From Emiliania huxleyi CCMP1516 (lineage: Eukaryota; Haptophyta; Isochrysidales; Noelaerhabdaceae): a stretch of DNA of 64,000 nt. Location of the stretch: contig NW_005198900.1 of NCBI RefSeq assembly GCF_000372725.1, forward strand, positions 320,910 through 384,909, in the 5' to 3' direction. The position numbers were made by a program, and so were the translations under genes. The stretch's first letter is position 1. Each line of letters begins with the position of its first letter. Below, piece by piece: positions 9,767 to 19,473 of this stretch. A model generated the notes under the pieces. The model saw only the letters and a list, made by a program, of their open reading frames with translations. It was not told the origin of the DNA and searched no databases.

Positions 9767-12429
9767 ATGTTGTGCACCCTTTCCGCGGCCATTTCGCTCC
9801 TGTCAACGACGCCGCGCGTCTTTGACTCCGTCTTCGCGCCGTCTGCGATCCGCACCCTCGTCGCGGCGGGCTGCGACCGCTCTCATTCCTTTACCACGGT
9901 CCTCGACAGAGAGGTGTCGCGAAGCGGCCGCACGGTGCTCGAGCGTGCGCTGACGGCTGTGCTAGACGAGCTCGGTGACGAGTCTCGCTACGTCGAGTAC
10001 TGGTGGCGCGGCGGGCATCGGCGGATGGATAGCCACCGCGACGTTGATGAGGCGCTTTGCCGGAGCCGCAGCCATGCGGGCACGGCCGTGGGCGTGCAGC
10101 GCTGCCCTCAAAACGGCCACGTCCTCTACCTGGAGCTCGCCGAGGAATTGCGTGGGCCGACTTGTGTGTGGGAGGAGGTGCCGCTCTCTCGCATCACCCT
10201 GTCACACACAGTTTAGCATCTTCCTCTCTCCCTCTCCCTCTGCCCCTCTTTCCCTGCTTCCCTCCCCCTCCTTCAGCGCCTCGCCCCCCTCCCGCTCCGA
10301 GGCGCCGCCCGACGAGGCCTGGCTGTCCGAGGCCGCCGCCGCCGAGGCGGATGCACGTGCGGGCGCCGCCGACACTAGATGCGGAATTCCGACGAGCACT
10401 CGAGAGGACGCGCATTCAACCGTACTCAGCTGTGCTCATTGTGTCTCGCGCCCCTCTATACGTGCGATGCTTCGCCCGCCCTGACTCTGGCGCACGCACA
10501 ACGCAGGCCCGCCTCATCTCTCCCCAGATCTCCCCAGATCTCCCCAGATCTCCCCAGATCTCCCCACACCGCAGGCCCGCCGCGCGAGCTGACCGCGCTG
10601 CACGTGGTGCCTGCAAGGCCAGGCCGGCTGCTGCGCTTCCGCGGCGACCAGCTGCACGCGGTCCCTGCGCCTGCGGGCGAGTGGCTCGGGGAGGCGGAGG
10701 AGACGGCGACGCGGCGCGCCGCGGACACTGCCGACGACTCTAGATGCGGGGAGCCACAGACTCGCGTATTCAACCCACCAACGCTCGAGGAGACGCGTTG
10801 CTCCGAGGACACGGCACGGGGCCGTATTCACAGCTGTATGCGCTGTGCTCGTAGCCGCGTGTCTTCACGCGGTGCTCCGATTACACGGGGCCGTATTCGC
10901 GCCCTGACTTTGGCTCATTCACGACGCAGGCTGACGCCCCCCCGCCGGGGCTCACCGAGGCCGAATTCCTGCGGTGGATGAGTAGACAGCAGGAGGCCAA
11001 GGCGGAGGCGGCGGCGGAGGCGGAGGAGGCGGAGGAGGCGGAGGAGGCGGAGGAGGGCGGGAAGGGGGGTGGCGCCGGGGAGGGGGCGGACGCGCCGTCG
11101 ACGCGGAACGTCGTTCTGTTCAACACGTGGAGCTCGCCGCCGCTGCTGCCCTCGCCCGCCGACCCGCCTCCTGCCAAGGTTGGTCTGTGATATGAGTAGT
11201 GTGAATGATGTGTAACGCCTCGTACGCCAGGGCGCTCGGGCGTACTTTCCCTCCTCGCCGGCCCGCTAGCCCACCCCTCGCGCGTGCCCCTAGGCCACAC
11301 CGACCCACACACGCTCACCCACGCGCACCGGGCCTTCCACTTCTAATGCCGTGCGGCTCCTGTCGTCTAGACGTGGAGTCGCGAGGGCTCGCCTTTCCCT
11401 TGCCCCACCACCTCGTGTGTGTGTGGAGAAGTGTACCTGACCTGACCTTAGGCCGTCGCGGCTCTCGAGGCCCTCACTGTCCCTCTGGCGTGCCAGCCCC
11501 GCGCCGAGTGGGTCGAAGCAGCGCCCGCCGCCGCCGCCGCCTCGGCGACCCGCAATAGAAGAGAGAGTACCGGTGGCGGCGAGGCGCACTTGTCGCAATA
11601 GAAGAGAGAGTACCGGTGGCGGCGAGGCGCACTTGTCTCACTGGTACGCCCTTTGCCCTGCTGAAGGAGCCCGCCGCCGGCGCCAACGAGCCGTGCTTGG
11701 TCGCGCCGTGCCTGGTCGACGCGCCGCTTCTGGGGGACACGCTGCGCCGCGGCTGCGAGGTCTCGCCGAGATCGGCCGAGATCGGCCGAGATCGGCCGAG
11801 ATTGAGACTCGCCGCCGCGGCCGATGCGTTGCGCTGGCCCACTAGAGCTCGCGCCCGCACGCACCATGTCGCCCGAAGCGTGCGCGCCTACCTGTCTGGC
11901 GGCACTCCTCCTTCGCTGCCGCCGCCGTCGCTTCCCGCACTCCCACGCCGCCGCCAGAGCCCTCTCGCCCCCAACCAGGCACCCTCGCTTCGGGTGCGCG
12001 CCGACAAGCAGCTCCTCCGCTCCGCTCTCCACTCCGCCGATGCGTGGTACTCTGTCCCGATCGACGACGTCGGTGCTGCGGCGCGCGCGGGCGCGGCGGG
12101 CGCGACGCCGTGGCGGGCGGCGGCAGCTGTGGTGATGGGCGCGGCGGCGAGGCGTCGAGGCGTCCGGGGGAAGGGTCTCCTCATCGCCGGTCGCCCGTGC
12201 GTAGGTGAACGCGGAGGAGGAGCTTGCGGTGAGGCTCGGGTATGCCGAGCACGTCGAAGCTGAATTCTTTGGCGCAGGCGGCGCAGGCGGCGGGGATGAC
12301 TATTTTGACGACGACGAGGACGAGGAGGAGGAGGAGTTGGGCGGCTCTGGCGAGCCCGACGGCGACTTTATTGCGAAGATGGCGCAGCTCCGGGCGCTCC
12401 AGGAGGATATGGGAGTCGGCGGCGAGTGA
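9767..12429 (+). CDS. 2-oxoglutarate/Fe(II)-dependent oxygenase (prolyl-4-hydroxylase-like), seven exons
   Basis: Non-haem iron dioxygenase. Exon 1 (9767-10177) carries HRD as the HxD iron motif and the NGHVLYLEL strand. Exon 3 (10575-10729) carries GRLLRFRGDQLHAV with the distal His. Exon 4 (10930-11178) carries RNVVLFNTW, whose Arg would bind 2-oxoglutarate. Other exons are 10277-10362, 11667-11759, 11958-12068 and 12205-12429. The last encodes an acidic tail ending in TGA. Phases fit except in exon 2, where one C of a six-C run must be dropped. Introns 2 and 3 are introner-like with GC donors. Intron 5 carries a GAGATCGGCC array. There is no obvious signal peptide, so the location is uncertain. 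Substrate is unknown. Confidence 0.75.
10363..10574 (+). mobile_element. Introner-like intron with decamer array
   Basis: GC donor (GCGCCGCCGA), then TAGATGCGG, and the end motif CTGACTCTGG...CACAACGCAG. After this the intron continues through an AGATCTCCCC decamer array (10515-10565) to a second acceptor-like CACACCGCAG that joins the next exon in phase. Two acceptors in one intron suggest that the element gained a tail. Confidence 0.6.
10730..10929 (+). mobile_element. Introner-like intron
   Basis: Starts GCCGACGACTC then TAGATGCGG, and ends CTGACTTTGG...CACGACGCAG; the next exon begins GCTGACGCC. The similar starts of intron and following exon (GCCGACG/GCTGACG) look like a decayed target-site duplication. 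Phase 0 on both sides confirms the boundaries. Internally, a CACGGGGCCGTATTC motif occurs twice. Confidence 0.65.
11345..11450 (+). repeat. Dispersed repeat R4 (copy 1)
   Basis: About 100 bp beginning ATGCCGTGCGGCTCCTG and running through GCCCCACCACCTCGTGTGTG. It matches the reverse complement of 17560-17672. It lies in intron 4 of the oxygenase gene. Confidence 0.65.
11551..11637 (+). repeat. Two tandem 43-bp units
   Basis: CGCAATAGAAGAGAGAGTAC and the following 23 bases are repeated immediately with a 43-bp period, in the intron just before exon 5 of the oxygenase gene. Confidence 0.85.
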
Positions 12430-13108
12430 CGCAAGGAGCGGTCCACCACCTCCGCGCCGCGCCGGCCGCCAGCGCGCTCTCGCGCCGAGGCCGGCTTCCG
12501 CGGCCCCGCGCCTCCACCACCTCCACCACGCGCCCGCCGCTGCCACCTCCGCGCGCGCCGCTGCCACCTCCGCCCCCCGCCACCTCCGCTTCCGCCGCCG
12601 TGGCCTCCACCGCCGCCACGCCGGCAGACCTCGAGAAGTGTGGCTGAGCAGGGCGATGCCGTTGGCGGCGACCCGTGTGATGGCGAAGAATTGCTCTCCC
12701 CGAGCGCAATCGGCTTGGGCGCGCACCTTTCTGCCCTCCCTCTCTCCACGGCAGACAGTGTTAGTTCCTGTCAGACTAGCATAGCAGATGAGAGTACTTG
12801 GAGAGTGCAGCCCTCAGGCGGTCAGGGGTTTCTTTAGACTTTTTAAGTGCGCTCTTACGTTCGGTTTTTCTTTTTGTTTTCCACAGGACCACAGGAGACA
12901 CGTTTTGTGTTTATTTCCTCTTCGACATGGATCTCATGGTCATGCTCATGCGTCAGGGGCTTCACGTTTTGTTTATTTATGATTTATGTGCTCTTTTCGC
13001 CGACATGCACATGGTCGCATGCTCATGGATACATCATACATGGTACGATTTGATATATGATATATCGATCATGTGTGGTTGTATTGAGTATGAGTGTTGT
13101 TTTTAGCT
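12430..13108. other. Convergent intergenic region, AT-richer than the rest
   Basis: Lies between the 3' ends of the oxygenase (+) and zinc-finger (-) genes. The part 12830-13100 has long T-rich and ATATAT-like stretches that contrast with the surrounding GC-rich DNA. No gene is seen; both 3' untranslated regions and polyadenylation signals are probably here. Confidence 0.6.
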
Positions 13109-14613
13109 TTTATGAACCGCACAGCTGACTCAACGCTGGCACACTGTACTCCACACGTCCATCTACCTCCCACCTTACTAAGCCGCTAGGTAAGCCGGCG
13201 GCCGACGGCGGCGGTGGCGGCACGCCGACGCGCGCCGAGACAGCCGCCGCTGCTCTCTCGGCGGCAGTGCGCTTGCTCGGCGGTGCTAAGTCCTCCTCCA
13301 AGTCGCGGGCGGCCTTGAGGTTCGCAGTCTGCCGGCCGAGCTCCGAGTTGGTCGGAGCCTCGAGCTCCGCCGACGCGTCTGCCTCGCCCTCCGACACCGC
13401 CGCCTCGGCGCCGGCCGCCTCTGGCGGGCCGGCCGTCGGCGGGTCCGCGAGCTTGCCCCACGCGGAGCCAAGCAGCTTGCTGAGCTCAACGGGCTTCGGG
13501 TTCGTCTCGATGATGCGCGCGAGCACCTCCGCCTTTGCCTCAAGCTCCTCCGAATTTGCTGCCTCCCGACGGGCCCGGCGTGCTCGGCAGCTCTTGCGGT
13601 GCTCTTGGTGCTGCTGCAGCGAGCTCGCGGTTTTGAAGCCTTTGCCGCACGGGCAGACGTGCGTCTTCTTCGCCTTCTTCTTGATCTTCTTCTGCTGCTG
13701 CTTCGCCGCCTTCTGCTGCTGCTTCGCCGCCTTCTTCTGCTGCTTCGTCTCCTGATGCAGCGCATCTAGATCCTTCCGGAGTCCGTCGGGCAGCATCCAG
13801 CGGTCACGGTCGTACGCGTCGCCGGGCACGCACGTCACTTCTCGCGCTGCCAGCCGCTCGACCGCGTCGTGCACGGCCTTCGCCGCCTTCTTCTGCTGCT
13901 TCGTCTCCTGATGCTTCCTGAGTTCGTGCCCCCAGCGGTCACGGTCGTACGTGTCGCCGGATACGCACGTCACTTCGCCTCGCGCTGCCAGCCTTGGGCT
14001 GCGCTGTGAACCCCGCCATCTTCATCTTCGCAACGAGATGGCGCAATGAGGACAGCACGAAGATCCGCCCGACTTTTACGTTGGGAGGCTTTTCGCGCAG
14101 CGCGGCCATCACCGCCTCCTCCACGCGGCTCTGATGCTGCTCGCCATAGCTCCGCCGCTCGGCCGTGTACCGCTGCACCAGCACGCCGCGCTCCTCAGTC
14201 GAGGCGGAGGCGAAGGCGCGGGCCCGCAGCGGGTGGCCGGCGGGGCAGTCGAGGTCGTCGCAGAAGCAGTTGTAGGCCGGCGGCGGCGGGCGGCGACTTC
14301 GCGCGTTTGGCTCGACGCCCAGCGCGTTCGCCACTGAGCAGGTCCTCAGCGCCGAGCTGGCCGAGCTCGCCCGGGCGTAGCTCGGGGTGCGCGCGCGAGC
14401 ACGTCGCGCGAAAGCGGCAGCCGGCGCCATACCGACAGACCTCGGGCGGCGCGAAGCCGCGCGGCCGCTGCGGCATGGCCTGCACGTGCTTCCACCAGCC
14501 GGCCTCCTCCTCCTCGTCGTCGGACGCGGCCTCCTCCTCGCCGTCCTCCTCGTCATCGAGCTCGAGGACGTGGCTCGCGACTGGCGGCGGCGGCGGCGGC
14601 GGCGGCGCGCGCT

Positions 14614-14663
<50 letters not shown>

Positions 14664-14812
14664 TGCGCACGCGGCAGCGGCGGTGGCGGCGGGGCACGCT
14701 TCAGTGCCGCCTGCACGCTACCGCGCCGACTGTCGATCTGGGTTTGCAGCACCAGAAGCTTCTCCTGCAGGATAAGCTTCTCGTGCTTAGATCTAGCGGC
14801 GGCGGTGGACAT
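13109..14812 (-). CDS. CCCH plus C2H2 zinc-finger protein, apparent frame slips
   Basis: ATG at 14812 opens a basic coiled segment, then a polyproline run (encoded by a GGC array), an acidic block and a CCCH finger (CRYGAGCRFRATCSRAH, spacing 5-5-3). Coding then continues in a second frame (CFCDDLDCPAGH...YTAERRSYGEQH) and a third, which holds a repeated motif VTCVxGDxYDRDRW, a Lys/Gln-rich helix and a Cys/His finger (HVCPCGKGF...H). It ends near 13109. Each frame change needs one base dropped at a GG doublet; no intron fits. CCCH fingers usually bind RNA, so a nucleic-acid-binding role is likely. It could also be two adjacent genes. Upstream of the ATG is the AAAATTCTT motif. Confidence 0.6.
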
Positions 14813-14854
14813 GTGCATGTTCGACGGTGCATGCACATGCGCACACACACATCG

Positions 14855-14925
14855 CGAAGAAGAATTTTGTCGGGAAGAATTTTAAACTCCAGGAAACTGG
14901 GCACGGGACTGGCGCGCACTGGCAC
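14855..14925 (-). promoter_or_regulatory. AAAATTCTT-type motif upstream of zinc-finger gene
   Basis: On the minus strand, two AAAATTCTT boxes lie about 45-80 bases upstream of the ATG at 14812. They sit in a block that also shares CAGTGCGCGCCAGTCCCGTG-like sequence with 19260-19340, upstream of another gene. A promoter role is inferred from position only. Confidence 0.35.
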
Positions 14926-15177
14926 TAACACGTCGTGCGAAGAAAGAAAGAAAGAAGCATTCGACATGGGAGGACGGCACGCCGCCACCACACTTTTAAG
15001 GAGAGGGGTGTGGTGCGCTAGCCGTCGCCCACCCTTGGGCGTCTGCCTCTTCCTAACCTTCATGCCACCTCGCGGTTATCCCACTCTCGTCGAACGTCGT
15101 TCTCTCTCTTGTCGCTTCTTCCTCTTTCGCGTCGCCCTCCCTCTGTCTCGTTCTGGAGATTTTTAGCAATACCTTAA

Positions 15178-15290
15178 TGTGATGTTACAGGTGGGTTAAG
15201 AGGGAGATGTGCGCGAGCTGCGGGACCGCCGGGACGGCGGGCGGGTGATTGCGACGCGCCGCCACTTTTGGCGACTTTTGGGACGCGCGT
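15178..15290 (+). repeat. Repeat R5 with coding character (copy 1)
   Basis: About 105 bp shared with 57623-57728, beginning GTGATGTTACAG. The plus-strand frame reads RELRDRRDGGRVIATRRHFW in both copies although the DNA differs, so it comes from a once-translated sequence, probably a mobile element. Confidence 0.65.
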
Positions 15291-15309
15291 CAATCGGCCG
15301 AGATTCGGC

Positions 15310-15888
15310 ATGGCAGGCGAGGGTGTCACGGCCATGATCGTGGCTGCTGACGCCGGAGACAACCCGCTGGCGGACCGCCGCGAGGACCGGAAGGCGGCGG
15401 CAGAGCGGGAGAGGAAGGCCAAGGTGGCGAAGGTCGCCTCGCAGGCGACGAACGCGATGGCGGCAGTGCGGGCGCAGCTCGATTTGCGGAAGGTGGCAGC
15501 AGACAAGGCGGCGAACAAAGCCAACGACGACGCGGGGGCGCCGGTGAGGGCGTCGTCCACGATGCTCGAACGAGTGTTCGATGCCCGCCTCGACGGTCCG
15601 GACAAATACGTTGTGGCTCGACGAAAGGAGCGAAAGACGGCTGCCGGGGCTGGCACTGCTGCCGATTTGGCGGCGGGTTTGGAGAAGATGACGGACTCCG
15701 TCGTCAAGATGGCGAAATACCAAACAACTCTAACAGCCTGGAGCCCTGTTTTTTGTTTTGCTCGTTCTGCGACGACGCCGCTGCCTGCGTGGACATCGCG
15801 AGGCAGTGCGATCACTAGCTTTTTTTCAGTGTACGTACTTTTAGTAAAAGGGAGAGGGCGTTGTGAGAGAGAGAGAGAGAGATTTTAG
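15310..15888 (+). CDS. Hypothetical Ala/Lys-rich coiled-coil protein next to repeat R5
   Basis: ATG at 15310 gives up to 192 residues. The first 140 are rich in Ala, Arg, Lys and Asp with heptad-like spacing (REDRKAAAERERKAKVAKVA) and are convincing coding sequence. From about 15730 the sequence loses coding character, so either the last exon is missing or the true 3' end is elsewhere. The frame starts 20 bases after repeat R5 and ends in repeat R2, so it may belong to a mobile element. No family is recognised. Confidence 0.4.
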   Translation: MAGEGVTAMIVAADAGDNPLADRREDRKAAAERERKAKVAKVASQATNAMAAVRAQLDLRKVAADKAANKANDDAGAPVRASSTMLERVFDARLDGPDKYVVARRKERKTAAGAGTAADLAAGLEKMTDSVVKMAKYQTTLTAWSPVFCFARSATTPLPAWTSRGSAITSFFSVYVLLVKGRGRCERERERF

Positions 15889-16075
15889 GAAACCAACAAG
15901 AAATCACGACTCTCTCTCACAGTGATTTGTCGAAAGTGATTTGGGCTCGGCCGCTTGTTTAGCCCTCAGCCGAAGCTGGGGCCGGTCCCGTAGCCGAGAG
16001 AGCCCGCGCCGATGAGTTCGACGCGGTCGGGGGGGCCTGCGGAGAGGCCAGCGAGGTGGCGATCGCTGTAATACT
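15885..16075 (-). repeat. Dispersed gene-tail repeat R2 (third copy)
   Basis: Same exon end (DRVELIGAGSLGYGTGPSFG, stop) and tail as 8995-9170, with about 95 percent similarity by eye. A GA microsatellite borders it at 15866. Confidence 0.65.
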
Positions 16076-16396
16076 TTGCGTTGTGTATGCACTTGTATGT
16101 AGCTCTTCATTTTTGCCTCACAAAGCTCAGCCCAGATTTCTTTTTGAGTGGTTATCGTAAACGAAAGGCAAACAACACACACATGATGATGACATGCGCT
16201 GCTGGTTCTGTTCGTTTTGTTATGGCTACCTGTCAAAAGAAAGCCGATTGGCCTATACCGCTCGCTGGCCGCAACCCAACGCGCCAAATCCACCTCGCGA
16301 ACTCGAGAACTGCGGGCGGCCTTCTCCGAGTGGCTGACCACCAACCGGAATCGCCGAACCCGGAGCTCCTGCGCCGCGGTCTCCTCACTGCCCCGC

Positions 16397-17413
16397 ATGA
16401 AACTGATTCCAGGGAGCGGGCGCTTCGCCGGCAGTTCTTTCGCTCCGCTCGTGCCAGGCCTTTGGGAGCACCCGTACCTCGTCCGCGATTTCACGCGTGG
16501 GCTCGAGGGCCAGGCACCGCTCTCAGAGACGGGCCATGGCTACGACGTTGGGCGCTACAACGAGCGGCGGCGATCAATGTACACGTCAGAGCTCTTTGGA
16601 GGGACGCCTGCCTCGCCTACCTACACCCTCCCTCCCACCCACGTGCACCGCCGCCTCCCGCCTCCCAGGGCCGACCCTTGGGCCGCGGGCGTGCCGCCTT
16701 CGCAGCGGCGCGACATCCACATCGGGATTGACATCGGCGGCCCGGTCGGCACAGCGGTGCACGCCGTGGCGGACGGCACTGTCCACTCTTCCGGCTACAA
16801 CGTGCGCCACGCACTCTCACCCGACCCTTGGCGCCCCAGCAGCCCCGCCACTGCGGCAGGTAACTCGGCGCGCGTACTGCAGGCCGCGGCGCTCGACTAC
16901 GGCCACGTGGTGGTGACAGAGCACCGGCTCTGCGGCGTTGACGTCTGGGCGCTGCACGGTCACCTCTCGGCGGACAGCAGCGTGCGGTGGCGACCTGGCG
17001 ACAAGGTGGCGCGGGGTGAGGTGCTCGGCTGGCTGGGCGGCACGCACGAGAACGGAGGCGCCCATGCTAGGCTCGGGAGGGGGGGGGGGGGGGTCATCGC
17101 GGGGAGATCTTGGGCTCCTGCGCCCGGATGACTGCATCACTCGAGTGAACACCTGACCGCCTTTTGGCCGGCCCCGAATGCCTCCCCGGTCCCGTCCACC
17201 GTTAGTGGGTGCCCTCCCTCGCCCTCAGCCGGGCGAGTGCGTCACTCAGGCTGGCCTCCGCACGTCCACTTCCAGCTGTCGCTCTGCCGGCCGGAGACGC
17301 ACGACATGCCCGGCGTGGTGGCCGACGCGCAGCACGCCAGCGCGCTGCAGGACTACCCGGACCCGCGAGCGGTGCTAGGTCCGCTGTACGAGGGCGACGG
17401 TCTCTTTGAGTGA
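16397..17413 (+). CDS. M23 (LytM/lysostaphin-like) metallopeptidase, split by a GC-AG intron
   Basis: Zinc peptidase of the M23 fold. Zinc and catalytic motifs are visible: HIGID (HxxxD) near 16720, WALHGHLS, and HVH in the last exon (WPPHVHFQLSLCRPE). M23 enzymes cut peptides in peptidoglycan or Gly-rich proteins; in an alga the target is unknown. ATG 16397 is used; the frame is open upstream but without ATG. The intron 17058-17249 (GC-AG, 192 bp) joins GTHENGG to WPPHVHF with matching phase. A second possible intron, 16606-16668, is in frame and could be retained. The exon ends at TGA 17411. A bacterial or endosymbiont origin is plausible, but introns and composition now match the host. Confidence 0.8.
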
Positions 17414-17950
17414 CAGCGTTACTACCACTGTTGGCTCCGAGGGCTCCGACAAACCCAAGACATAACCCACGGCGGCCTCTTTCGTTTACCCGGAGGAACG
17501 GGCAAGGGTCTTGGAGAGGAATTCTGCAGCTGATTTTCTTTTTGTTTTTGGTAAGGTAAGGTAAGCGTAAGGTAAGGTAAGGTAAACGTCTCCACACACA
17601 CAAAGTGGTGGGGCAAGGGGGGGCGACCCTCGCATCTCCACGCCCGGACACGGGCAGGAGCCCCACGGCATTCTTAGTGCAAGCGCACCGGCCTGGTGCC
17701 GTGGGCGTGGCGCGTGGGTGTGTGAGCAACCTGCACCCCACTCCCTCCCTCCCAGACACAACCTTCTTTTTGGTGTGTACAACCCCAGCGCCCAGGTCGC
17801 AGGTGTTACCCCTGCTACTCTCTTAAGGTTCCTCGGGCCAGTTTCGGGGGGCAAACCCTGCCCGGCCCCTAGAACCCCAGGTAAGGCCCAGGTGTAGCCT
17901 AGGGCATCAGAAGGGACCAAGAGCAGTCCAGAGTGTCTGAGCCATAGATA
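17414..17950. other. Intergenic with repeat R4 (copy 2, minus strand 17560-17672)
   Basis: Contains a GGTAAGGTAA microsatellite (17550-17585) and the reverse-strand copy of the 100-bp repeat found at 11345-11450. No gene. Confidence 0.6.
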
Positions 17951-19012
17951 GAGGGTGCCCACAGGACCCAAAATGCAAAAGAAAATAGCTTTCCGGCTCA
18001 AAAAGGGACACACGAGGCAAATCTGATGTTGGAGTGTTCCAATAGGAGCAAGGCCTCTTCCGTTGGGGGACCGAGTGAATAGGAAACGAGAATTGCCAGT
18101 TTGTCACGCGCGCGCGAGCGTGACACTGCACTTGGCGCCGAGCGGCCGCGGCTCAGACCTTTGTGCAGGCCTCCCCTCGGTGCAAGCACCGGTCCGGACC
18201 GACAGCGCTCGATGTGGAGCAAGCAAGACCCCCCCCCCCCCCCCATCGGCGCGCGCCCGAGCTTTGAACGGCCGCCAGGAGCACCAAGAGGACTCCTCAT
18301 GGCTGCTTGCAAGTGGGCTTCGACCGGCCTCGGCGGGAGGGGCGGGTTGTCTCGGTTGCGGACGCCTTCTGCAGCCCCCTGGGATGGGGACAGCACCCCA
18401 AAACTGCCCCTCGGCGGCATACAGCACTGCCAGGCAGCCTCTTCTTCCTCCTCCTCAAGGGCTGTACTATGTGGCCATATTGCGCCGCCTCCTACTGGCA
18501 GCCGGGCGGGCGCGCGCCGGGCGCGCCTCGGCGCGCGCACGGCTCGCAAAGCTCGAGCGAGTACTGCCGCCCGGCCGCCTCAAGGCGGCCGGGCGGCATT
18601 ACTCCCCTCGCAAGGCGCGCACCAGCTGCTCTGGGTGCTGCGCCGGCGGCCGCTGCGCTGGCCGCTGCTGCGCTGGCCGGCGAGCGGTACGACCGCCGGC
18701 GGCCGCTGCTGGCGCTGCACCCGCGCCTTCCCTCGCGGGCGCCGTCGCGCCGCGCGCGCCCAACTCTGCTGGCACACGGCACGCGTCGTCACTCAGCCGC
18801 GGAGAATAGGCGGTGCAGCGCGCGAAGCGCGCGCGATCTCGTACTTTAAGGCTGGATCCGGCCATTCCAAGGGTATACCTTTGAGAATCCCCAACGTCCC
18901 TCCCTCCTAGTCACAATCTCAATATCTCGACTCTCCAACACGAAGTGCTGCGATCGGTGGTGGCCCATTTCTTTTTTACTTTCTTTTTGGGGGCGGCCCT
19001 GCCCCTGTGGGG
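17951..19012 (-). mobile_element. 1.04-kb TIR transposon, copy B (inverted, one end altered)
   Basis: Reverse-orientation copy of the element at 7904-8947. The left edge (AGGGTGCCCACAGGACCC) is intact, though with an extra AG and inserted bases. The right edge near 19000 is diverged (GGGGGCGGCCCTGCCCC). More substitutions than A or C, hence older. Confidence 0.8.
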
Positions 19013-19473
19013 AGCGTGATCATGGACGACGATGAGGAGCTGGGAGAGCTGCTGGAGCGCACCTTCGACAGAGTGTCTACTCGATGGTGCTCTCGAGGAC
19101 TGCGGCATCTCTGGCTGGTGCGTCGAGCTTCTTCGTTCGCACGCCAACGGCACGGAGCTTCTTGATTGACAGCATCCTGGATGAAGGCGACTGTCAATGG
19201 CAATGGATGCGGCTCCGTTATCTGCCCGCTCTTGCGAAATAAATTCTTTTTCGCGCGGGTTGTAAAATTCTTTTTCGCACGACACTGCAGTGCGCGCCAG
19301 TCCCGTGCCCAGTGTTGTGCGAGGGAGTTGTTGTAAAATTCTTTTTCGCGCCCGAGCAAAATTCTTTTTCGCGAACCGCCGGAAGGCCAGAAGTCGATAC
19401 TCCTCGCGCGCGACTAACTGCAAGCTTCAGTGCACGCGAGACACCCAGCAGCAACCAAACACGCGACACACAC
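19013..19473. other. Intergenic; four AAATTCTTTTTCGC boxes upstream of the hydroxylase gene
   Basis: The boxes lie at about 19241, 19264, 19334 and 19358, in the 230 bases before ATG 19474. Related boxes stand before other genes. An ATG at 19023 opens only 47 residues and is not called. Confidence 0.45.

Noticed and set aside
19023-19165. Short acidic ORF starting MDDDEELGELLERTFDRV
   Set aside because: Starts like a protein but runs only 47 codons into repeat-flanking sequence; no supporting exon was found.
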